DNA of 64,000 nucleotides, taken from Spongiactinospora sp. TRM90649. GTDB lineage: Bacteria; Actinomycetota; Actinomycetes; Streptosporangiales; Streptosporangiaceae. How positions within the stretch are numbered: position 1 is the first letter of the stretch; every line of letters starts with the position of its first letter. Where the stretch lies: NCBI RefSeq assembly GCF_029382225.1, contig NZ_JARLTC010000043.1, positions 1 through 64,000 of the forward strand. Reading direction: 5' to 3'. Both the position numbers and the translations under genes were made by a program. The notes beneath the pieces were generated by a model. The model was not told the origin of the DNA. It did not search any database and saw only the letters and a list, made by a program, of their open reading frames with translations. Below are positions 17,347 through 25,642 of the stretch, piece after piece.

Positions 17347-18441
17347 ATGAATCGGATCTCCATCGTGGCCGGTGGCCGCCATTCGTTCATGACGGTCCGC
17401 CACCTCGTCGTGCGGGGCGACGACATCGCGATCGGCCGGGCGCTCGCCGACGAGGCCCGGATGGCGGCCGACTGGGTGCCCGCCATGGTGGATCCCGTGG
17501 TCAACCGGGCGCGGTGGACCTGGTTCGAGCGCAACTGGCCGCAACAGCACGCCCGGATGTCGGGGGTGGCCGCCGCCTTCGGGCTCGCCCCCGACGACGA
17601 CACCGCCGCGCTGGACGGCATCCGCGCCCTGCCGGTGGACCCCGGCTGCTCGGCGGTCTGGTGCCCGCCGGGGCGGAGCACCGACGGGCGGGGCAGGCTC
17701 GCGGGCAACCACGACCGCGCCGTCCCGGGCGGGACCGCGGTCCAGCCGTACGTCATCACGACCGTCCCCGACGACGGCCTGGCCAGCGCCGTGATCACGA
17801 TGTCCGAGCTGGACGGCTGCACCGAGGGCGTCAACGAGCGGGGCCTGGCCGTGATCCTGCTGCCCGGCGACGTGACCCGGGGCGCGCCCTCCCCCGCGCC
17901 GCGCCGCCCGCAGGCCGGGCTCAGCGTCACGCAGGTGCCCCGCTTCCTGCTCGACACCTGCGAGAACGTCGAGCAGGCCACACAGGCGCTGCTCGGCGCC
18001 AAGCAGTACGACCACGGCGTGCCGTGCCACTACCTGGTCGCCGACGCCTCGGGGCAGGCGTTCGTCTGGGAACGCGGGGCGGACGGCGCCGAGCACCTCG
18101 TCCAGGCGCCCGGCGAACCGCTCCGCCTCACCAACCATCCGCTGCACCGGTATCCGCGCGCGTCGGATCTGCCTCCCGGCACACCCGAGACAGCCGGCAC
18201 GTTCGCCCGCTTCCGCAGGCTCGCCCGGCGAACCGCACGGCTGCCGATGTCGCCAGGCGACCTGAGCGGGGCGCTGGACGCCGTCGCCGTACCGGCCTTC
18301 GCCGACGAGCCCTCGCGCACGCTGTGGCGCACCGTCCACGACGTGGCCGCGCGGACCATCACGGCGCGCTTCCACCTGGGCGACGGTCCCGGCGGCACGG
18401 CGCTGCTCTCGCCGGAGCTGACCTTCCACGCCGCCGGGTGA
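17347..18441 (+). CDS. C45-type N-terminal nucleophile hydrolase/acyltransferase
   Basis: Predicted 364-residue precursor resembling isopenicillin N acyltransferase and other C45 linear-amide hydrolases. The likely self-cleavage site is Gly100-Cys101 in PVDPGCSAVW, close to Gly102-Cys103 of the fungal penicillin enzyme. Next come the substrate-pocket text LAGNHDR and ELDGCTEGVNERGLAV. After cleavage Cys101 would be the nucleophile. No signal peptide. The family hydrolyses or transfers acyl groups from amide bonds; the physiological substrate is unknown. It is convergent with an exported peptidase, with a shared hairpin between them. Confidence 0.8.
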   Translation: MNRISIVAGGRHSFMTVRHLVVRGDDIAIGRALADEARMAADWVPAMVDPVVNRARWTWFERNWPQQHARMSGVAAAFGLAPDDDTAALDGIRALPVDPGCSAVWCPPGRSTDGRGRLAGNHDRAVPGGTAVQPYVITTVPDDGLASAVITMSELDGCTEGVNERGLAVILLPGDVTRGAPSPAPRRPQAGLSVTQVPRFLLDTCENVEQATQALLGAKQYDHGVPCHYLVADASGQAFVWERGADGAEHLVQAPGEPLRLTNHPLHRYPRASDLPPGTPETAGTFARFRRLARRTARLPMSPGDLSGALDAVAVPAFADEPSRTLWRTVHDVAARTITARFHLGDGPGGTALLSPELTFHAAG

Positions 18442-18457
18442 CCCGCCTCAGCGGGTC
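18440..18457. terminator. Bidirectional hairpin between convergent genes
   Basis: GACCCGC (18440-18446), loop CTCA, GCGGGTC (18451-18457): a perfect 7-bp stem. It spans the last base pair of the C45 stop codon and the stop of the S37 peptidase gene. The coding ends are 6 bp apart. Confidence 0.55.
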
Positions 18458-19827
18458 CGGCGGTCCGGCAGCATGTCGTCGTCGGGCAGGCCGGGCGACC
18501 GCTCGATGCCCCTGGTGTCGGGAACGCCCGCCCAGCGCAGCAGGGTGGCCGTCGCCCGCGCCCGGTCGGCCTCGGCCAGCCGCGAGATGTTCGCCCCGTG
18601 GTTGGAGCCGGGGGCGACGTACAGCGCGGAGTCCCTGCGGCTGGGGGCGAAGCGCTCGGCGCCCCACGGGTCGTTCTCCCCGTAGATGAACAGCATCCGC
18701 TCGGACCCGGTGCGGACCCAGTGGTCGACGTCCAGCATCGGCGCCGGGTCGTGCCGGGAGCGCAGCTCCGCGGGGATCACCGAGTTGGGCTGGTAGAGGC
18801 CCCGGTACCTGGTGAGGCCGCGCAGGTGCTCGAAGGCGAGGTCGGGCCAGCCGAGCTGGGTGGCCGCCTGGTAGTAGTACGGCGTGTAGTACTCCAGGCC
18901 CTGGTCCGTGTAGAAGGCGAAGGACGCGACGGCGTCGATCCAGGCGTACAGCTCCTCGTCCGTGGCGGTCTTCTTGGGCACCGACGGGCAGTCCGCCGCC
19001 GACATGAACTGCCAGAACGCCCAGGCCGTGTCCAGGACGGTCATCTCGAACGACCGGTCGGCGGTGCCGAGGGTGGCGGTGAACGTGCTGCCGTCGCGCG
19101 CGGCGGCGGCCTCCAGCATGGGCACCAGGCGGGCGCGCCGCTTGAGCGCCTCCCGCTGCACGTCCTCTAGGGCGGTACGGCACGCCTGGTCGCCGACCGT
19201 GGCGAAGAACCGGTCGTAGGCGCGGTCCCGCGGGTTGACCCGGTCGTTCGGCGCCACGTAGGCGACCACGCCGTCCACGTCGCCCGGGTAGAAGCGCCGG
19301 TGGTACACCGACGTCATGCCGCCCTTGCTCGCGCCGGTCTGGATCCAGTTGCCGTCGTAGATCGTCTTGAGCGCCTGGACGATCCGGTGCTCGTCGGTGG
19401 CCTCCTGCCAGATCCGCAGGTCGCGCCAGTCGGCGGGCGCGGGCCGAGAGGAGCGGAAGAACCGGTGCTCGACGGAGACCTGGTTGCCGCCGGTCAGAGC
19501 GGTCGGCTCGGTACGGCTGGGCACCGGGTTCGCCGCCAGGCCGTAGCCGCCGGTGTAGAGGACGACCGGCGCGTCCACCGACCGGTGCAGCAGGGTGAGC
19601 CGCTGCTGGAAGGTCGCGCCCTTGGGACGCCTGTGGTCGGCGGGCTGGGTGTAGCTGAGCACGAAGAACCGGTATCCCGGCGGCTGGGTCTCCGACACCA
19701 CCGTCAGCCCCGGAATGGCCTTGAGGCGTTCCAGCAGGTCGTCGCCTACGGCCGGTCGCGCAACATGGAGGGTGAGGGAGGCCGCGGCGACCAGTGATGT
19801 CAACGCGGCCAGGAACCGGATTCGCAC
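18448..19827 (-). CDS. Secreted S37-family prolyl tripeptidyl aminopeptidase-like protease
   Basis: Predicted 459-residue exported serine peptidase of the PS-10/S37 family known from Streptomyces. Signal peptide at about residues 1-28 (RFLAALTSLVAAASLTLHVA). The nucleophile Ser167 is in QTGASKGGMTSVYHRRFYP. A catalytic Asp fits IYGENDPWGAERF and the His fits APGSNHGANI. Conserved text includes YTGGYGLAAN and VSVEHRFF. It should trim tripeptides from peptides outside the cell. The GTG start has AGGAGG eight bases upstream. A TATAGC -10-like element lies at 19871-19866. Confidence 0.92.
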   Translation of the reverse strand: MRIRFLAALTSLVAAASLTLHVARPAVGDDLLERLKAIPGLTVVSETQPPGYRFFVLSYTQPADHRRPKGATFQQRLTLLHRSVDAPVVLYTGGYGLAANPVPSRTEPTALTGGNQVSVEHRFFRSSRPAPADWRDLRIWQEATDEHRIVQALKTIYDGNWIQTGASKGGMTSVYHRRFYPGDVDGVVAYVAPNDRVNPRDRAYDRFFATVGDQACRTALEDVQREALKRRARLVPMLEAAAARDGSTFTATLGTADRSFEMTVLDTAWAFWQFMSAADCPSVPKKTATDEELYAWIDAVASFAFYTDQGLEYYTPYYYQAATQLGWPDLAFEHLRGLTRYRGLYQPNSVIPAELRSRHDPAPMLDVDHWVRTGSERMLFIYGENDPWGAERFAPSRRDSALYVAPGSNHGANISRLAEADRARATATLLRWAGVPDTRGIERSPGLPDDDMLPDRRTR

Positions 19828-20296
19828 GGTATGCGCCTCCTAGAAGGGGATCCTGAGCCCCCGACGCTATACCGCGATCATGCTCGCGTTAATACCCGAT
19901 TTCCCATAACGCCATTGCATAACATCGCGCCACCGGTGCGTTGACGGCCCATTGTGTCGAAACCACTACGCCCGGTGCGCCCGGGCCTCCCGGATGAGCC
20001 CGCCGCGCGCCCCGGAATCACGCCCCGCGTCCAGCCCGGCCACCCGAACGGCCTGGTCACCACACCAGGACCCGTCTCACCACATCAGACAGAGAACCTG
20101 CGTTTAGCTGTAAATATCGTCATTTCCTGGAATTCATCGAACTCAAGGGCTAGCCCGGCGACCGAGATCTTTGATACAAGTCATTCCGCGCCGCCGAACA
20201 AATCCGCCGCGGTAAACCTCCGCAAACCGGTTCTCCGTTAAGGGCGAATAGTGACTGCACTGAACCTCTTGCGGGCTCTCCCCCGAGGTGACGCGT
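19828..20296. other. 469-bp divergent intergenic region
   Basis: Gap between the S37 peptidase (left) and the GPP34 gene (right). The left side has the peptidase ribosome-binding site and a -10-like TATAGC with TTAACG 15 bases upstream. The middle (about 19950-20090) is GC-rich with no long frame in good codon use. From about 20100 to 20240 the GC content falls clearly (CTGTAAATATCGTCATTTCC), which suggests the promoter area for GPP34. I see no RNA gene or repeat. Confidence 0.5.
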
Positions 20297-20929
20297 ATGC
20301 TCGCTGACGAATTCTTCCTGATCGCGTGGGACACCACCCGGTCAGGCAAACCCCGGCTGAGCGCCCAGGCCATCGGTCTCGGGCTGGCGGGCGGGCTGAT
20401 CGGCGAACTGGTCCTGCAGAACCGGCTCACGGTGCACGGCCCGACCCTGGCGCCCACGGCGCGCCACCACGTGGCCGACCGCCTCTCCGACGGGGTCCTC
20501 GCCGAGATCAGGGAGGCCCCGCAGCACACCGACGTGCGCACCTGGCTGGCCTACCTGGCCCGCGACGCCGTGCCCAGCGTCGCCGAGCGCCTGATCAGGA
20601 GCGGCCTGGTGGAACACGAGCCGCCCAGGGCGCCGTGGCGCAGGCGCGGCCGGTACTACTCGCGCGACTTCGGGAAGGCCACCTGGCCCACCATCCGGTT
20701 GCAGTCGGCGCTGGTCAAGGGGCGGCGGATGACGCCGTCGGACATGGCCATGGCGGCGCTGGTGGACGCCTGCGGCCTGCTGGAGACCGTGGTGCCCGAT
20801 CCGGCCGAGCGGTCCACCGCGCGCCGCTACCTGACGGCGGTGCTGGCCGCCACTCCCCCCCAGCTCACCGACCTGACCCGGCACGTGCACGCGGCGGTCG
20901 GCGACGCGGTACTCGCGTACCGCGGCTGA
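20297..20929 (+). CDS. GPP34-domain (Golgi phosphoprotein 3-like) protein
   Basis: Predicted 210-residue cytoplasmic protein of the GPP34 family, common in actinomycetes and related to eukaryotic GOLPH3, which binds phosphatidylinositol-4-phosphate. Family text: MLADEFFLIAWDTTRSGKPR, LGLAGGLIGELVLQNRL, RLIRSGLVEHE, and a C-terminal LVDACGLLETVV. A basic loop (WRRRGRYY) follows the middle helices. I chose ATG at 20297, with GAGG eight bases upstream, over GTG at 20288. Its bacterial function is not established; membrane association is likely. Confidence 0.9.
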   Translation: MLADEFFLIAWDTTRSGKPRLSAQAIGLGLAGGLIGELVLQNRLTVHGPTLAPTARHHVADRLSDGVLAEIREAPQHTDVRTWLAYLARDAVPSVAERLIRSGLVEHEPPRAPWRRRGRYYSRDFGKATWPTIRLQSALVKGRRMTPSDMAMAALVDACGLLETVVPDPAERSTARRYLTAVLAATPPQLTDLTRHVHAAVGDAVLAYRG

Positions 20930-20984
20930 GATCACATATCCGGCAGTCTCCGCCCTCCCGGGGACACGCCCAGAAGGGAACGCG

Positions 20985-22481
20985 ATGCTCACCCAGCAAT
21001 CCGGCTCGGGGCCGGACGCGATCGAGGGAGCCCTCGCCGCCGACCGCCTCGGCGCGCCCTCGGTCGTCTACTTCGTACTGTCCGCGGCCGCGCCGCTCAC
21101 CGTCGTGGCCGGTGTGGTCACCACGGCGTACGCCGTGACCGGCATCACCGGCCTGCCCATCGCGTTCCTCGCGGTCGGCGCCGTCCTGGCGCTGTTCTCC
21201 GTCGGTTATGTGGCGATGGGACGGCGCATCGCCAACGCCGGGGCCTTCTACGCGTATGTGACGCGCGGGCTGGGACGTCCGTCGGGCATCGCGGCGGCCT
21301 GGATCGCGCTGATCGCCTACAACGCCCTCCAGGTCGGCCTGTACGGCGCGTTCGGGGCGGCGACGGTCCCGCTGGTGCAGCAGTGGGCCGGGCTGTCCGT
21401 GCCCTGGTGGGTGCTCGCCCTGGTGTCCTGGCTGCTGGTGGCCGTACTCGGGCTGATGCGGGTGGACGTGAACGGCCGGCTGCTCGCTGTGCTGCTCACC
21501 GCCGAGGTCGCGGTCATCCTGCTGTTCGACGCCGCCGACCTGCTCAACCCCGCGGGCGGCGCGATCTCCATGGCGGCGCTGTCGCCGGGCGAGCTGCTCG
21601 CCCCCGGCGCGGGCGCGCTGCTGGTCATCGCCACCACCGGCTTCGTGGGCTTCGAGTCCTCCGTGGTGTTCTCCGAGGAGAGCCGCGACCCCCGGCGTAC
21701 CGTCCCGGCCGCGACGTACGCGTCCGTGGGCATCATCGCCGTGCTGTACGCGCTGTCGTCCTGGGCGCTCACCGTGGCCGCCGGGCCGGGCGACGTGGTG
21801 CGGCTCGCCCGCGAAGGCCAGGCCGAGACGATCTTCATTCTGGCCGAGGGGCACCTGGGCGGCACGGTGGTGGAGATCGCCCGGGTGCTGTTCGTGACCA
21901 GCCTGCTCGCCGCGATGATCTCCTTCCACAACACCACCGCGCGGTACTTCTTCGCGCTCGGGCGCGAGCGGGTGCTGCCGGGCGCGTTCGGGCGCACCGG
22001 GCCGCGCACCGGGGCGCCGAAAGTCGGCTCGCTCACGCAGAGCGCGCTCGGCGTCATCGTGATCGTGATCTTCGCCTCGCTGGGCCTGGACCCGCTGGTC
22101 AACCTGTTCTTCTACGGCGGCACCTTCGGCGGCTTCGGCATCCTGCTGCTGATCACGGCCACGTCCGTCTCGGTCATCGCGTACTTCGCCCGCGATCCCG
22201 GCGCGGAGAGCCGCTGGCGGCGCGTGGTCGCCCCGGTGATCGCCACGTTCGCGCTCGCCACGATGGTGATCCTGGCGCTGGCCAACTTCTCGACGCTGCT
22301 GGGCGTGCCGCCCGAGTCGCCGCTGCGGTGGATCCTGCCCTCGATATACGCGGTGGCCGTGGTCCTCGGGCTGCTCTGGGCGCTGGTCCTGCGCAGCGGG
22401 CGGCCGGCGGTCTACGAGCGGATCGGCATGGGCGCCAGGGCCGTCACCGCGACGCCCTCGGCCCATGGCGGCCGGCGATGA
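20985..22481 (+). CDS. APC-superfamily amino acid/amine permease
   Basis: Predicted 498-residue membrane transporter with about 12 segments. The first helix carries the substrate-binding style text GAPSVVYFVLSAAAPLTVVA. The cytoplasmic loop has FSEESRDPRRTVPAATYASV, typical of APC permeases, and helix 6 has IATTGFVGFESSVVF. The start has AGAAGGGA upstream. The GNAT gene overlaps its stop by 4 bp, so the two are co-transcribed. An amine or amino acid substrate is inferred from family only. Confidence 0.9.
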   Translation: MLTQQSGSGPDAIEGALAADRLGAPSVVYFVLSAAAPLTVVAGVVTTAYAVTGITGLPIAFLAVGAVLALFSVGYVAMGRRIANAGAFYAYVTRGLGRPSGIAAAWIALIAYNALQVGLYGAFGAATVPLVQQWAGLSVPWWVLALVSWLLVAVLGLMRVDVNGRLLAVLLTAEVAVILLFDAADLLNPAGGAISMAALSPGELLAPGAGALLVIATTGFVGFESSVVFSEESRDPRRTVPAATYASVGIIAVLYALSSWALTVAAGPGDVVRLAREGQAETIFILAEGHLGGTVVEIARVLFVTSLLAAMISFHNTTARYFFALGRERVLPGAFGRTGPRTGAPKVGSLTQSALGVIVIVIFASLGLDPLVNLFFYGGTFGGFGILLLITATSVSVIAYFARDPGAESRWRRVVAPVIATFALATMVILALANFSTLLGVPPESPLRWILPSIYAVAVVLGLLWALVLRSGRPAVYERIGMGARAVTATPSAHGGRR

Positions 22482-23074
22482 CGCCCGCCGTCCGGGGGGC
22501 CGCCGAGACGGAGGCCGGGCACGTCGCGGACCTGATCGCCACCGCGTTCGCGCCGCTGGCGGCGACGGCCTTCCTGGTGCCGCCGCCCACGGCCCGCCAC
22601 GACGTCATGACGGCCAACTTCCGGATCTTCGTGGACCACGCGCTGCACCACGGGGAGATCGACGTCATCAGGGACGGCCCCGGCATCGCCGCGACCGCCG
22701 TGTGGTTCCCGCACACGGTGCCCCTCCCGGAGCCGCCTGACTACGACCGCCGCCTGGTTGCCGCGTGCGGCGAGTGGACCGAACGCTTCCGCGTCCTGGA
22801 CACCCTGTTCGAGAAGCATCATCCCGCCGAGCCCTACCACCATCTGGCGTTCCTGGCCGTCCACCCCTCTTGGCAGAACCGGGGGCTGGGCAGCACGCTG
22901 CTGCGGCATCACCACGCGCGGCTCGATCCGCGCGTGCCCGCCTACCTGGAGGCCAGCGGCCTGCGCAGCAGGAGCCTTTACTGCCGCCATGGCTATCTGC
23001 CCCGCGCGCCGTTCCACCTGCCGGACGGCACGCCGTTCTGGCCGATGTGGCGGCCGGCGGGCTCGCCTCCCTGA
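22478..23074 (+). CDS. GNAT-family N-acetyltransferase
   Basis: Predicted 198-residue acyl-CoA N-acyltransferase. The acetyl-CoA site is LAVHPSWQNRGLGSTLLRHH (motif A, Q/RxxGxG/A). Motif B follows as AYLEASGLRSRSLYCRHGYL. Its ATG overlaps the permease TGA (ATGA). Coupling to an APC permease suggests it acetylates the imported amine or amino acid; that is inferred from position. A strong hairpin ends the unit. Confidence 0.9.
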   Translation: MTPAVRGAAETEAGHVADLIATAFAPLAATAFLVPPPTARHDVMTANFRIFVDHALHHGEIDVIRDGPGIAATAVWFPHTVPLPEPPDYDRRLVAACGEWTERFRVLDTLFEKHHPAEPYHHLAFLAVHPSWQNRGLGSTLLRHHHARLDPRVPAYLEASGLRSRSLYCRHGYLPRAPFHLPDGTPFWPMWRPAGSPP

Positions 23075-23081
23075 CACACGA

Positions 23082-23122
23082 AGGCGCCGCCTCCCGCAAT
23101 GGCCGTGCGGGAGGCGGCGCCT
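23082..23122. terminator. Strong bidirectional terminator hairpin
   Basis: A perfect 17-bp stem: AGGCGCCGCCTCCCGCA (23082-23098) and its complement (23106-23122) with a 7-base loop. It lies between the convergent GNAT and small secreted protein genes. Confidence 0.85.
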
Positions 23123-23138
23123 GCACGCCTCAGGGGCC

Positions 23139-23441
23139 TCAGCCGCCGATGGAGTGGGACACCACGCGGCTGCCCGGCTCGCAGGAGATCACGCTGCGGG
23201 TGCCGACGAACTCCCTGACGATGTCCTCGGTGGCCCTGCTGCCGTACTGCTTGCACTGCACCCAGTGCACGTAGGCCCCGTGCTCGCGGCACTGGACGAG
23301 CGAGGCGCGGCCGTTGCGCACCGGCTCCAGTCGGCACTCGATCGGGGCGTCGGGCACGGTGGCCGCCGCCGGGGTCGCGGTGACCAGGGCGGCGCCGAAC
23401 ATCACCGGGGCCGCGAGCACCAGCATCACGCGTTTGATCAT
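23139..23441 (-). CDS. Small secreted protein with four cysteines
   Basis: Predicted 100-residue precursor. Residues 1-32 are a signal peptide (MIKRVMLVLAAPVMFGAALV, cleavage near TPAAA-TV). The mature part of about 68 residues has four Cys (IECRL, VQCRE, VQCKQ, ISCEP), enough for two disulfides, and ends in GSRVVSHSIGG. I chose ATG at 23441 because GGAG lies seven bases upstream; an in-frame GTG at 23456 overlaps that site. No family recognised. It could be an inhibitor, antimicrobial or surface peptide. Confidence 0.72.
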   Translation of the reverse strand: MIKRVMLVLAAPVMFGAALVTATPAAATVPDAPIECRLEPVRNGRASLVQCREHGAYVHWVQCKQYGSRATEDIVREFVGTRSVISCEPGSRVVSHSIGG

Positions 23442-23630
23442 GAGAATTCTCCTCACCGAAGTGCTGTGGGACGGATCTCATGGTGGTGATGCCGTGGGCG
23501 GTCACGCGGGATCGGCACACCAAGGACCGGCAAACTTTGCGCCGTGCCGAGCCGCGAAGGCATGGCAATGCCCAAAGCCCTGGGCAGATACGGATATGAG
23601 AGCTTCACCGATGAGTTGGCGGATTTGCCG

Positions 23631-23681
23631 GAACACGCGAACGCCCGCCCGCGCGAGGGCGCGCGGGCGGGCGTCGTGTTC
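23631..23681 (-). terminator. Long hairpin downstream of the GH25 gene
   Basis: GAACACG (23631-23637) and CGTGTTC (23675-23681) extend a 14-bp perfect inner stem (23641-23654 with 23661-23674) with a 3-base bulge and 6-base loop. It begins 14 bp after the lysozyme stop codon (minus strand). Confidence 0.8.
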
Positions 23682-23694
23682 GCCTGACCGTTCG

Positions 23695-24456
23695 TCAGGC
23701 GGCCGGGCGGCCGAGGGAACGGAGCCGGTCGGGGGTCAGGTTGGAGACGTTCTGGTCGATCGGCTTGTCGGAGTACTGGTGGATGGTCCAGGTCTTCCAG
23801 TCGGCCGGGGGCTTCACGGCGCCCTGGGCCTTGCCGTAGTGGGCCACCCACAGGGGGTACTCGGAGAGGCCCGCGCCGTGGGTGTCGGCGAAGTCCCAGC
23901 CGCTGTAGAACATCGGGGCGACACCGGTCTTGGTCTTCACGTGCGACAGCCAGCTCTTGGCCCAGGCGTTGACCTCGGCCGCGGACTTGCCGTCCGTCGT
24001 CTCAAGGTCCAGAACCATCAGGTCGCCGGCCTTGCCCGGCTGTCCGTTCACCACGGACAGGAAGTGCTCGGCCTCGGCGACGGGGGCGTTGCCGGGGTGA
24101 CCGTAGTGGTAGGCGCCGCGCACGATGCCCTTCTTGTTCAGCTCGCCCCAGTGGCGGGCGAACGAGCCGTCCTTGAAGGTCAGGCCCTCGGTGGCCTTGA
24201 CGATGCCGAACCCGGCGGGGCTCGCGTTCCAGTCGTGCTCGGCCTGGTAGGCCGAGACGTCCTGGCCGTAGGTGAGCGCCGCGGGCTGGACCTGGGCGGC
24301 GGCGGGGGCGGTCCTGGCCTTGTCCGGGCCGGTGGCCGCGTGCGCCTGGCCCGCCGCGAGGGCGGCGCCCGTGGTGGCGGTGACGGCGGCCAGCAGGCCG
24401 GCCACGGTGGTGGTGCGCAGGGTCGTACCGAGACGTGCGGTGATGTTACGGGGCAT
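23695..24456 (-). CDS. Secreted GH25 (1,4-beta-N-acetylmuramidase) lysozyme
   Basis: Predicted 253-residue cell-wall hydrolase. Signal peptide at residues 1-42, ending in AAGQAHA-AT. The GH25 fold begins TYGQDVSAYQ (catalytic-region Asp). Other family text: GIVKATEGLTF, GAYHYGHPGNAPVAEAEHF, the acidic catalytic LDLETT, and PMFYSGWDFA. The C-terminus (WTIHQYSD) closes the barrel. There is no separate wall-binding domain. It cleaves peptidoglycan between MurNAc and GlcNAc outside the cell. The ATG has GGAG seven bases upstream. A leader of up to about 240 nt with hairpins precedes it. Confidence 0.94.
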   Translation of the reverse strand: MPRNITARLGTTLRTTTVAGLLAAVTATTGAALAAGQAHAATGPDKARTAPAAAQVQPAALTYGQDVSAYQAEHDWNASPAGFGIVKATEGLTFKDGSFARHWGELNKKGIVRGAYHYGHPGNAPVAEAEHFLSVVNGQPGKAGDLMVLDLETTDGKSAAEVNAWAKSWLSHVKTKTGVAPMFYSGWDFADTHGAGLSEYPLWVAHYGKAQGAVKPPADWKTWTIHQYSDKPIDQNVSNLTPDRLRSLGRPAA

Positions 24457-24835
24457 GCTGCTACTCCAGGGGAACATGGGGCACCGGCAACCGGCTGTGA
24501 CTTTCTCACGCTGGAGCCTGGGGGCCCCGGCCAGAGGGGATAGGCCGGGGCCACGCGACAGGCCCGCGCGCGGGATGCCCGCGGTGGACTCGGACGAGGG
24601 CGGGGCGGCGGGCGGAGAGAGCGCCCGGCGGGCCACGACGGCGTGGCTCTTGGTTCACCTGATGAAGGGAATCCCCGGCCCTGGGGGCCGCGCGGAACGG
24701 AGTTGGTCCCGCGTTTCCGATTACGTCAACAACGGTAGGCGACCGCCTCTGACCAGGCAAGTCTCCGTCAGGCCCGGTTAACGTATTCCCCTGCGAACAC
24801 GGGCCTGCGCATGTCTCGATTTTACGTTCGCGCGC
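24457..24835 (-). promoter_or_regulatory. 379-bp region upstream of GH25: promoter candidate and structured leader
   Basis: On the minus strand a TTGACG (24729-24724) could be a -35, but the -10 17 bases later (CCAACT) is poor. If used, the leader would be about 240 nt. A perfect 10-bp stem GGCCCCGGCC / GGCCGGGGCC with 10-base loop lies at 24523-24552, and a 6-bp hairpin GCCACG/CGTGGC at 24632-24647. CAGGCCCG (24769-24776) and CGGGCCTG (24800-24807) form an inverted repeat near the 3' end of the DUF1206 gene. No known riboswitch consensus fits. Confidence 0.45.
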
Positions 24836-25642
24836 TCAGGTGCGGCGCCAGCGGACCTCTCCGAGGCAGTAGAGCGCGAACAGCACCAGGCCGGAGGCGA
24901 CGACGGCGAGCAGCCAGGGGCCCGCCGGTGTGTCGGCGAAAGAGCGCAGGGTGGCGTCGATGCCCTTGGCGTCGCCAGGATCGTGCTCGAACGCGGCCCG
25001 CACGACGAAGTACCCGGCGGCGCCGGCGATCATGCCGCGCGCGACGTGCCCGGCGATGCCGAGCTTCTCCATGATGGAGCGGGCGCGGCCGGACATCCTG
25101 CCGCGCTCCAGCTCGCGGTGGAACCGCCGGGTGAGGCCGGCGTGAAGCCAGTACACACCCATGGCGATGACGCCGACGCCCACGGCGCCGACGATGAACG
25201 GGCCACCCGGCAGGTCGAGGAGGAACCCCGCCAGGTCACGGGACTTCTGGTCCTCTGAGGTCGTCTTCCCGGCCAGGAGCATGCTCAGCAGTGTGGTGAC
25301 GACGAAGACGTAGATGACGACCCGCCCGGCGGACTTGACCCGTTCGGTGGTCTCCCCCCGCCCCACCAGCGCCTCCGACGCCTGCCACACGCCGAGGCCC
25401 GCGAATCCGGCGACCATGGCCCACAGCAGCACCGAGCCCAGCGGCAGCCCCGCCACGGCGGAGATCGCGCCTCCCTTGTCGGCCTCCTGTTCCCCGTCGC
25501 CGAAGGCGATGCGCAGCGCCAGGACGCCGATCAGCGCGTAGAGGACGCCCCGGCAGGCCAGCCCGGCGCGGGCGGCGCGATCCAGGGCGGGGTGGTCGGC
25601 GGCCCGTTCGGCGGCGGCGCGCGCCCGGTCCACGCCGGTCAC
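24836..25642 (-). CDS. DUF1206 membrane protein
   Basis: Predicted 268-residue integral membrane protein with six hydrophobic segments arranged as three repeats of two. Each repeat starts with an ARAGLACRGVLYALIG-like motif (also GRVVIYVFVV and HVARGMIAGAAGYFVVRAAF), the mark of DUF1206. Function unknown. The GTG start overlaps the AraC-family stop (GTGA), so the regulator and this gene are co-transcribed. Confidence 0.92.
   Translation of the reverse strand: MTGVDRARAAAERAADHPALDRAARAGLACRGVLYALIGVLALRIAFGDGEQEADKGGAISAVAGLPLGSVLLWAMVAGFAGLGVWQASEALVGRGETTERVKSAGRVVIYVFVVTTLLSMLLAGKTTSEDQKSRDLAGFLLDLPGGPFIVGAVGVGVIAMGVYWLHAGLTRRFHRELERGRMSGRARSIMEKLGIAGHVARGMIAGAAGYFVVRAAFEHDPGDAKGIDATLRSFADTPAGPWLLAVVASGLVLFALYCLGEVRWRRT

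Noticed and set aside
23562-23687. 41-residue plus-strand frame starting MAMPKALGRYGYESFTDE
   Set aside because: It runs antisense through the terminator of the GH25 gene, has mixed codon use and no ribosome-binding site. Its second half is simply the hairpin translated.
24523-24760. c-di-AMP (ydaO) riboswitch upstream of the GH25 lysozyme
   Set aside because: A GGTGAACC stretch in the leader looks suggestive, but the hallmark GACAGCTAACC-like segment and the flanking stem are absent.
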